Of a stretch of 8,938 nt of DNA, positions 1 to 4,369 are shown one piece after another (position 1 is the stretch's first letter; every line of letters starts with the position of its first letter). Source of the DNA: Prevotella sp. UBA3757 (GTDB lineage Bacteria > Bacteroidota > Bacteroidia > Bacteroidales > Bacteroidaceae); the NCBI GenBank assembly GCA_002371715.1, contig DFGF01000055.1:6486-15423 (forward strand), given 5' to 3'. The notes under the pieces were generated by a model. It did not search any database. It was not told the DNA's origin and worked only from the letters and a program-made list of their open reading frames with translations. Position numbers and translations under genes: made by a program.

Positions 1-15
1 GGCGGGCAAAGCCCT

Positions 16-43
16 AAATGATAAATGAAAAATGAAAAATGAT
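16..43 (+). repeat. Heptamer tandem repeat upstream of cydB
   Basis: Four consecutive 7-bp units of the form AAATGAW (16-22, 23-29, 30-36, 37-43) fill the gap before the cydB start codon at 52. In rotated form the unit is ATGAAAA, one base from the GTGAAAA heptamer found just after cydB. The repeat holds several ATG triplets, none in a useful reading frame. Bases 1-15 may be the end of cydA or spacer; all three frames reach a stop quickly, so I cannot tell. No promoter box is visible, which fits cotranscription from upstream. Confidence 0.7.
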
Positions 44-51
44 GAATTGTT

Positions 52-1203
52 ATGATAACATATAGTTTCTTACAACACTATTGGTGGTTTGTCGTTTCAC
101 TATTGGCGGCATTGCTGGTATTCCTGCTCTTCGTTCAGGGAGCCAACTCCGTAGCCCGCAGCCTGGGGTGGACGGAAGAAGGGCGCCGACTGGTCTACAA
201 CTCCACCGGCCGCAAATGGGAATTTACGTTCACCACGCTGGTCACCTTTGGCGGCGCATTCTTCGCCTCGTTCCCGCTGTTCTACAGCACGTCGTTTGGC
301 GGTGCCTACTGGCTGTGGATGACGATCCTCTTCACGTTCGTCCTACAGGCCGTCAGCTACGAGTTCCAGAACAAGTTGGGCAACTTCCTCGGTCCCAAGA
401 CGTTCCAGTGGTTCCTCGTGCTCAACGGCATTCTGGGGCCGCTGCTCTTGGGTGGTGCGGTAGCCACCTTCTTCGAGGGCAGTAACTTCATCGTGACCAA
501 GGAGAACATGATTGACGCCGGTGCCTTTACACCCGTCATTTCCCGTTGGGCCAATGCCTCCCACGGACTGGATGCACTGCTCAACCCGTGGGTGCTCATC
601 TTCGGACTGGCCGTCATGTTCCTGGCGCGCACGCTGGGCATCCTCTACGTCATGAACAACGTCAACGACGAGGACATCCGCAGTCGCGCCAGCATCCGGC
701 TCATCGGTGCCGCCGTGTCCTTCCTCATCCTGTTCGTGGCCTACCTGGTTCACCTGCTGCTGAAGGACGGCTATGCCTACAACGATGCCGGCGTCATCAT
801 GATTGAACCGTTGAAGTATCTGCACAACCTGCTGGACATGCCCTATGTGCTCTGCTTCCTGCTGTTCGGCATCGTCAGCGTCCTGTGGGGCATAGGCATC
901 GGCATCTGGCGCAAGGACGAACAGGACAAAGCCATCTGGTATGCCGGGGCCGGAACGGTGGTCACCGTGCTCTGTCTGATGCTCTGTGCCGGATGGAACC
1001 ATACCGCCTACTATCCGTCCACAGCCGACCTACAGTCGTCGCTGACCATCCACAACTCATGCTCCAGCGAGTTCACGCTGCGCACCATGTTCTGGGTGAG
1101 CTTCATCATTCCCTTCGTACTGGCCTACATCGTCTATGCCTGGCGGGCCATAGACCGCAAGAAGCTCGACCGCGATGAGATTCGTAGCGATCACGCGTAC
1201 TGA
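52..1203 (+). CDS. cydB: Cytochrome bd ubiquinol oxidase subunit II (CydB)
   Basis: Integral-membrane subunit of the cytochrome bd quinol:O2 oxidoreductase, the high-affinity terminal oxidase that lets anaerobic Bacteroidetes respire or scavenge traces of oxygen. The haem ligands are mainly on CydA; CydB is the structural partner. The 383-aa protein has about eight to nine hydrophobic segments (for example residues 13-30, 58-80, 86-104, 120-141, 180-201, 216-237, 262-286, 298-313, 345-364). It carries the stretch NSTGRKWEFTFTTLVTFGG (about 50-68) and the late loop with SLTIHNSCSSEFTL (330-343), both as I recall them from Bacteroidetes CydB. Length is normal for the family and the start MITYSFLQHYWWF matches the usual N terminus. 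cydA is expected immediately upstream, outside the window. The C-terminal tail is charged and probably cytoplasmic. Confidence 0.95.
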   Translation: MITYSFLQHYWWFVVSLLAALLVFLLFVQGANSVARSLGWTEEGRRLVYNSTGRKWEFTFTTLVTFGGAFFASFPLFYSTSFGGAYWLWMTILFTFVLQAVSYEFQNKLGNFLGPKTFQWFLVLNGILGPLLLGGAVATFFEGSNFIVTKENMIDAGAFTPVISRWANASHGLDALLNPWVLIFGLAVMFLARTLGILYVMNNVNDEDIRSRASIRLIGAAVSFLILFVAYLVHLLLKDGYAYNDAGVIMIEPLKYLHNLLDMPYVLCFLLFGIVSVLWGIGIGIWRKDEQDKAIWYAGAGTVVTVLCLMLCAGWNHTAYYPSTADLQSSLTIHNSCSSEFTLRTMFWVSFIIPFVLAYIVYAWRAIDRKKLDRDEIRSDHAY

Positions 1204-1207
1204 AGGT

Positions 1208-1323
1208 AAAAGTGAAGAGTGAAAAGTGAAAAATTTGCTGCCGCATTAGATTTCTTACGGTGGGATCACGATGGGATAAATGAGTAGCGGCAGCAAAATT
1301 TTCACTTTTCACCTTTCACTTTT
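1208..1323. repeat. Long inverted repeat built of GTGAAAA heptamers
   Basis: The arms 1208-1244 and 1287-1323 are complementary over 37 positions with three mismatches, around a 42-nt centre (1245-1286). The inner ends are GCTGCCGC and GCGGCAGC. The outer parts are tandem heptamers: AAAGTGA-type units (1209-1229) on the left, TCACTTT-type units (1302-1328) on the right. The element starts 5 bp after the cydB stop and ends just before the topB promoter core. As RNA it would form a strong stem that could end cydB transcripts or protect their 3' end. No U-tract follows, so it is not a textbook terminator. Its form, with GC-rich inner arms and repeat-built outer arms, is that of a small non-coding repeat element. 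Confidence 0.85.
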
Positions 1324-1333
1324 CACTTAAAAG

Positions 1334-1348
1334 TTGTACCTTTGCACC
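1334..1348 (+). promoter_or_regulatory. Promoter core of topB (Bacteroidetes -7 box)
   Basis: TACCTTTG at 1337-1344 matches the Bacteroidetes -7 consensus TAnnTTTG. At the expected -33 distance only TTTC (1314-1317) is present, inside the inverted repeat, so the -33 match is partial. Transcription would begin near 1348-1352 and topB starts at 1353, giving a leader of only a few bases or none. The surrounding 15 bases recur with one change at 4123-4137. Confidence 0.65.
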
Positions 1349-1352
1349 CCGT

Positions 1353-3239
1353 ATGATAGTATGTATAGCAGAGAAACCCAGCGTAGCGCGTGATATAGCG
1401 CGCATTATCGGGGCCACATCGAGTCGCGACGGATATATGGAAGGCAATGGTTTTCAGGTGACCTGGACCTTCGGCCACCTGTGTACCCTGAAGGAGCCAC
1501 ACGACTATACGCCCATGTGGCGGTCGTGGAGCCTGACAGCGCTGCCCATGATTCCGGAACGCTTCGGCATCAAGCTCATCGACGACCAGGGCATCAAGAA
1601 GCAGTTCTCGATTATCGAAGGACTGATGCAGAAGGCCGACCGCATCGTCAACTGCGGCGATGCCGGCCAGGAGGGTGAACTCATACAGCGGTGGGTCATG
1701 CAGAAGGCCGGCGCCAAATGCCCCGTCAGCCGACTGTGGATATCCAGCATGACCGACGAGGCCATCCGCGAGGGTTTCCAGAACCTGAAGGACCAGCAGG
1801 ACTACCAGCCGCTCTATCTGGCGGGACTCTCACGCGCCATCGGCGACTGGCTCTTAGGCATGAACTGTACGCGGCTCTATACGCTCCGCTACGGCCAGAA
1901 CCGCCAGGTGCTCAGCATCGGACGCGTGCAGACCCCTACCCTCGCCCTCATCGTCAACCGCCAGAAGGAGATTGACAACTTCAAGCCCGAACCCTACTGG
2001 GTGCTGGCCACGGTCTATCGCGACACCACATTTACGGCCACCAAGGGAAAGTTCACGTCGAAGGAGGAGGGCGAACAGGCCTTCAAGACCATCGAGGGCA
2101 AACCCTTCACCGTCACCAAGGTCGAGAAGAAGGAGGGCAAGGAACAGCCGCCCCAGCTCTACGACCTCACATCGCTGCAGGTTGACTGCAACCGCAAGTT
2201 CGGCTTCTCGGCCGAGATGACGCTCAACCTCATCCAGGCCCTCTACGAACGGAAGTTCACCACCTACCCGCGTGTCGACACGCAATACCTCTCGGACGAC
2301 ATCTATCCCAAATGTCCGCAGACCATGAACGGACTCTATCAGACGCGCTTTGGCGGCGTGGCCCCATACGCCGAACTCATCAAGCCCATCGGCGGCAAAC
2401 CGTTGAAGAAGTCGAAGCGCGTCTTCGACACCTCGAAGGTCACCGACCACCACGCCATCATCCCCACCGGCGTCATACCCCAGGGCCTGAGCGATGCCGA
2501 ACAGAAAGTGTTCGACCTCGTGGCACGGCGCTTCATCGGCGTCTTCCTGCCCGACTGCAAATTCTCCACGACAACGGTACTGGGCGAGGTAGACGGCATC
2601 GAATTCAAGGTGACGGGCAAGGAAATCCTCGACCCGGGCTGGCGCGTAGTACGCGCCAAAACTCCGGAAAATCCGGACGCTCTGGAATCTCTGGGTTCTC
2701 CGGATAATCCGGACAAAAGCACTGACGAGGAGCGCACGCTGCCCACCTTCGTCAAGGGCGAGAGCGGCTCTCACCAGCCTACCCTCACCGAGAAGATGAC
2801 CACGCCGCCCCCCTACTATAACGAGGCCTCGCTGCTGCGGGCCATGGAGACGGCAGGCAAGTTTGTTGAGGACGAGACGCTGCGGGCCGCCATGAAGGAG
2901 AACGGCATCGGTCGGCCGTCAAGCCGCGCCAGCATCATCGAGACACTCTTCAAGCGCCACTACATCCGCCGCGAGCGCAAGCGACTGGTAGCCACCCCGA
3001 CGGGCATCGAACTCATCGACCTCATCCGCGAGGACCTCCTGAAGAGCTGCGAACTGACAGGCATCTGGGAAAAAAAGTTGCGCGACATCGAGCACCGCCA
3101 GTACGATGCCCAACAGTTCATCAACGAGCTGAAACAGCAGGTCACCGACATCGTTCGCGACGTGATGAGCGACCCCACCAACCGCCGCGTCACCACCATG
3201 CCCCCCGATGACGACAAGAAGAAAAAGAAGAAAAATTAA
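1353..3239 (+). CDS. topB: DNA topoisomerase III (type IA topoisomerase)
   Basis: Type IA enzyme that cuts one DNA strand through a 5'-phosphotyrosine and passes another through, acting in decatenation and recombination or replication intermediates. The 628-aa protein starts MIVCIAEKPSVARDIA, the start of the Toprim domain with catalytic Glu7. The second Toprim motif is GDAGQEGELI (102-111): Asp103 and Glu107 are kept, but the usual second Asp at 105 is Gly and the usual Arg106 is Gln. The active-site tyrosine is Tyr305 in TTYPRVDT (303-310). DHHAIIPTG (365-373) and ENGIGRPSSRASII (516-529) are further family blocks. A tripeptide repeat lies in the linker at 438-455. The C terminus ends in DDDKKKKKKN with no zinc-finger cysteines. 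The start is fixed by the Toprim motif and sits directly after a promoter core, so the gene is probably read alone. A housekeeping copy or a mobile-element-derived TopB are both possible; the context here favours housekeeping. Confidence 0.95.
   Translation: MIVCIAEKPSVARDIARIIGATSSRDGYMEGNGFQVTWTFGHLCTLKEPHDYTPMWRSWSLTALPMIPERFGIKLIDDQGIKKQFSIIEGLMQKADRIVNCGDAGQEGELIQRWVMQKAGAKCPVSRLWISSMTDEAIREGFQNLKDQQDYQPLYLAGLSRAIGDWLLGMNCTRLYTLRYGQNRQVLSIGRVQTPTLALIVNRQKEIDNFKPEPYWVLATVYRDTTFTATKGKFTSKEEGEQAFKTIEGKPFTVTKVEKKEGKEQPPQLYDLTSLQVDCNRKFGFSAEMTLNLIQALYERKFTTYPRVDTQYLSDDIYPKCPQTMNGLYQTRFGGVAPYAELIKPIGGKPLKKSKRVFDTSKVTDHHAIIPTGVIPQGLSDAEQKVFDLVARRFIGVFLPDCKFSTTTVLGEVDGIEFKVTGKEILDPGWRVVRAKTPENPDALESLGSPDNPDKSTDEERTLPTFVKGESGSHQPTLTEKMTTPPPYYNEASLLRAMETAGKFVEDETLRAAMKENGIGRPSSRASIIETLFKRHYIRRERKRLVATPTGIELIDLIREDLLKSCELTGIWEKKLRDIEHRQYDAQQFINELKQQVTDIVRDVMSDPTNRRVTTMPPDDDKKKKKKN
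2664..2717 (+). repeat. In-frame 9-bp tandem repeat within topB
   Basis: Six consecutive 9-bp units of pattern CYGGRNNNN, in register with the reading frame, encode PEN-PDA-LES-LGS-PDN-PDK (residues 438-455). The outer units are closest to each other: CCGGAAAAT and CCGGATAAT, each followed by CCGGAC. The inserted tract lies between the block around DPGW (427-430) and LPTFVKGE (463-470), a linker likely to tolerate insertion. Tripeptide runs of the PEN/PDN/LEN type occur in various Bacteroidetes proteins, from memory. Confidence 0.8.
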
Positions 3240-3275
3240 AACAAACATCATGACAACGCAAAAAACTACAGCACT

Positions 3276-3308
3276 TTTGCAACTGAGCCACTTTTTTTCG
3301 TAATTTTG
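3276..3308 (+). promoter_or_regulatory. Bacteroidetes-type promoter with no gene after it
   Basis: TTTG (3276-3279) and TAATTTTG (3301-3308) match the -33 and -7 consensus boxes with the expected spacing (21 bp between boxes, centres about 27 bp apart). This is the best two-box promoter match in the window. Transcription would start near 3311-3315 and run into the repeat region, where no clear ORF follows. It could drive a non-coding RNA or be a leftover. Confidence 0.5.
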
Positions 3309-3580
3309 CACACTAATAGAAACGTTTTTTCGGCAAGCGTAGCACTCTTTGAAGAAAAATGCGTAAATTTGGGTTCCTCTGTTATCCTATTGTATATCAA
3401 GCAACTACAAAACAGCATTAACGGAATTCAAACCTGTATTTAAGCTAAAAATAACGTTTTTCAAACCTGGACTACGCCGCCCATATGCCTAATGGCTCGG
3501 CAGATTGCGTCACGCACTCACCTTCACCACACCTTCACCACACCGCCCCCTCCGTTCCCGCCACTTACCGACACCCATAC

Positions 3581-3638
3581 CCACCCCCTACTACACCCCC
3601 ACCTCTCTTTGAGAGAGGAGGGGGTGTAGTAGGGGTGG
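3581..3638. repeat. Very long near-perfect hairpin
   Basis: Bases 3585-3608 pair with 3612-3635 around a 3-nt loop (TTG, 3609-3611): 24 positions with one A/A mismatch (3601/3619). Beyond a bulged C at 3584 the pairing continues for three more bases (3581-3583 with 3636-3638), and weaker complementarity extends to about 3563 and 3655. The left arm is C-rich and the right arm G-rich. There is no T-run after it on either side, so an ordinary intrinsic terminator is unlikely, although the RNA stem would be extremely stable. Confidence 0.85.
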
Positions 3639-3674
3639 TAGGTGGGTAAGGGTGGTAGGGGTAGTGGACCATCC

Positions 3675-3829
3675 GAACGAGTCATCGAGACTATCTCCAC
3701 GGGTCATTAAGACTATCTGAACGAGTCATCGAGATAATCCCTTTGGGGGGTAAGGGATTATCCGAACGACCGTAAAGGATTATCTGAACGACCGTAAGGG
3801 ATTATCTCGACGAGTCACGGTGACCATCT
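3675..3829. repeat. Seven tandem 22-bp repeat units
   Basis: Units run 3675-3696, 3697-3718, 3719-3740, 3741-3763 (23 bp), 3764-3785, 3786-3807 and 3808-3829. Most begin GAACGA or a variant and all end ATCT or ATCC. Two subtypes alternate: one with GTCAT or GTCAC in the middle (units 1, 2, 3, 7) and one with GTAA followed by GGATTATC (units 4, 5, 6). Units 5 and 6 differ at one base. A period of 22 is not a multiple of 3, so the tract is not a coding repeat. Across units 3 and 4 lies a perfect 11-bp inverted repeat (3733-3743 with 3752-3762, loop TGGGGGGT). Confidence 0.85.
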
Positions 3830-3902
3830 CCTGCAAACGCCCGCCACCGGCACGGACAAGACGGGCATAACGAATCACAAACGTCAAAAAACAAGAACAG
3901 CT

Positions 3903-4034
3903 ATGAGCAAGAAAACTACACTTCCGGGATTACTGACAATCAGCGTTGATGCCCTTATTCGGGCCTTACAGCTACTGCTCCGCCAGGCTATAGGCACGGC
4001 CAGCACAGGCGGTTGGCAAGCAGTTGAAAGATGA
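3903..4034 (+). CDS. Doubtful 43-aa small ORF
   Basis: An ATG after an A-rich leader typical of Bacteroidetes start regions opens 43 codons, beginning MSKKTTLPGLLTISVDALIR and ending GGWQAVER. The middle (residues 8-32) is fairly hydrophobic with two arginines and could form an amphipathic helix. I do not recognise a family. The Bacteroides 'smalltalk' small proteins came to mind for the MxKKT start and length, but the body does not match. There is no good promoter box directly upstream. It may be chance or a gene remnant. Confidence 0.25.
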   Translation: MSKKTTLPGLLTISVDALIRALQLLLRQAIGTASTGGWQAVER

Positions 4035-4122
4035 CTGATGAGGCATAAGTACCTCAAAAGACCTCAAAATGCGTCCTTTTAAGAAGATTTTCTTCCGTAT
4101 CGGAGTATAATTACAATATTTT

Positions 4123-4137
4123 TTGTATCTTTGCACC
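4123..4137 (+). promoter_or_regulatory. Promoter core of the small ORF and transporter
   Basis: TATCTTTG (4126-4133) matches the -7 consensus. The 15 bases 4123-4137 equal the topB core at 1334-1348 except for one C-to-T change. No TTTG is present at the -33 distance, but upstream DNA (4105-4125) is AT-rich. Transcription would start near 4138-4142, about 22-26 bases before the ATG at 4164, and could continue into the transporter at 4370. Confidence 0.65.
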
Positions 4138-4163
4138 GAATATTCATCTTAATGCGCATTATT

Positions 4164-4340
4164 ATGGCAAGACCTATCAGAGAAACCCCCGTATTGAAGG
4201 GCGAGCCTGTCGTAGAAATGGTGAACACCATCCACCACGGCGAAAACCGTGGCACCAAGCCTGTTATTCTTTACATGTTTTACCTCTCTCAGAAGGGTCT
4301 GCCTTTAGCAGTCCAGCATCCTGAGATACCATTAGACTAA
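4164..4340 (+). CDS. Small hypothetical protein, 58 aa
   Basis: The protein begins MARPIRETPVLKGE and ends in PLAVQHPEIPLD. I chose the ATG at 4164 because MARPI resembles the N terminus of a set of short Bacteroidetes proteins I recall (MARPIKETPVL-type, sometimes beside toxin-like genes). The in-frame ATG at 4152 is also possible, and a TTG at 4131 lies inside the promoter box and is unlikely. After residue 14 the sequence does not resemble what I remember of that group, so it may be a divergent member, a chimera or a remnant. No signal peptide or membrane helix is evident. It sits 29 bp before the transporter gene with no terminator between, so the two are probably cotranscribed. Function is unknown. 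Confidence 0.5.
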   Translation: MARPIRETPVLKGEPVVEMVNTIHHGENRGTKPVILYMFYLSQKGLPLAVQHPEIPLD

Positions 4341-4348
4341 AAGGAGGT
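4341..4348 (+). promoter_or_regulatory. Full Shine-Dalgarno-like sequence at odd distance
   Basis: AAGGAGGT follows the small ORF's stop codon directly and is an exact complement of the usual 3' end of 16S rRNA. Its end lies about 21 bases from the transporter ATG at 4370, too far for normal initiation, and no nearer start codon opens a useful frame. Bacteroidetes rarely rely on such sites. It may hold terminating ribosomes for coupling, or be chance. Confidence 0.35.
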
Positions 4349-4369
4349 CTGTAGAAAAATAGTCAAGCA

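Larger units (their letters stand above)
3240..4163. other. Gene-poor intergenic region with repeats and promoters
   Basis: Over about 920 bp there is no convincing protein gene. In order it holds a promoter-like site (3276-3308), a second isolated -7-like box TAAATTTG (3364-3371), two copies of TTCAAACCTG (3427-3436 and 3460-3469), a G-poor run with an 11-bp direct repeat CACCTTCACCA (3519-3529, 3530-3540), the long hairpin (3581-3638), seven 22-bp tandem units (3675-3829), a doubtful 43-codon ORF (3903-4034), a direct repeat ACCTCAAAA (4051-4059, 4061-4069) and the promoter at 4123-4137. Tiny ORFs of 17 and 20 codons at 3251 and 3359 show no sign of being genes. No tRNA or rRNA pattern is evident. 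Confidence 0.7.

Noticed and set aside
343..1002. 219-codon open frame antisense to cydB
   Set aside because: Shadow of cydB: low-complexity His/Gln/Asp/Val-rich translation with no family resemblance.
1208..1323. Insertion sequence or transposon
   Set aside because: No transposase, and the 42-nt centre is too short to code; no flanking target duplication was evident, so I list it only as an inverted repeat.
1854..2774. 306-codon open frame antisense to topB
   Set aside because: It lies wholly opposite a clear topoisomerase gene; its composition is that of a shadow of GC-biased third positions, and no domain is recognisable.
3675..3829. CRISPR array
   Set aside because: The units are contiguous with no spacers between them, and no cas genes are present.
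3733..3829. DnaA boxes / replication origin
   Set aside because: TTATCCGAA and TTATCTGAA match only 7 and 6 of 9 positions of TTATCCACA, and no dnaA or other origin gene is near.
4131..4163. TTG start for the 58-aa ORF
   Set aside because: The TTG is part of the -7 promoter box, so it would not be in the mRNA.
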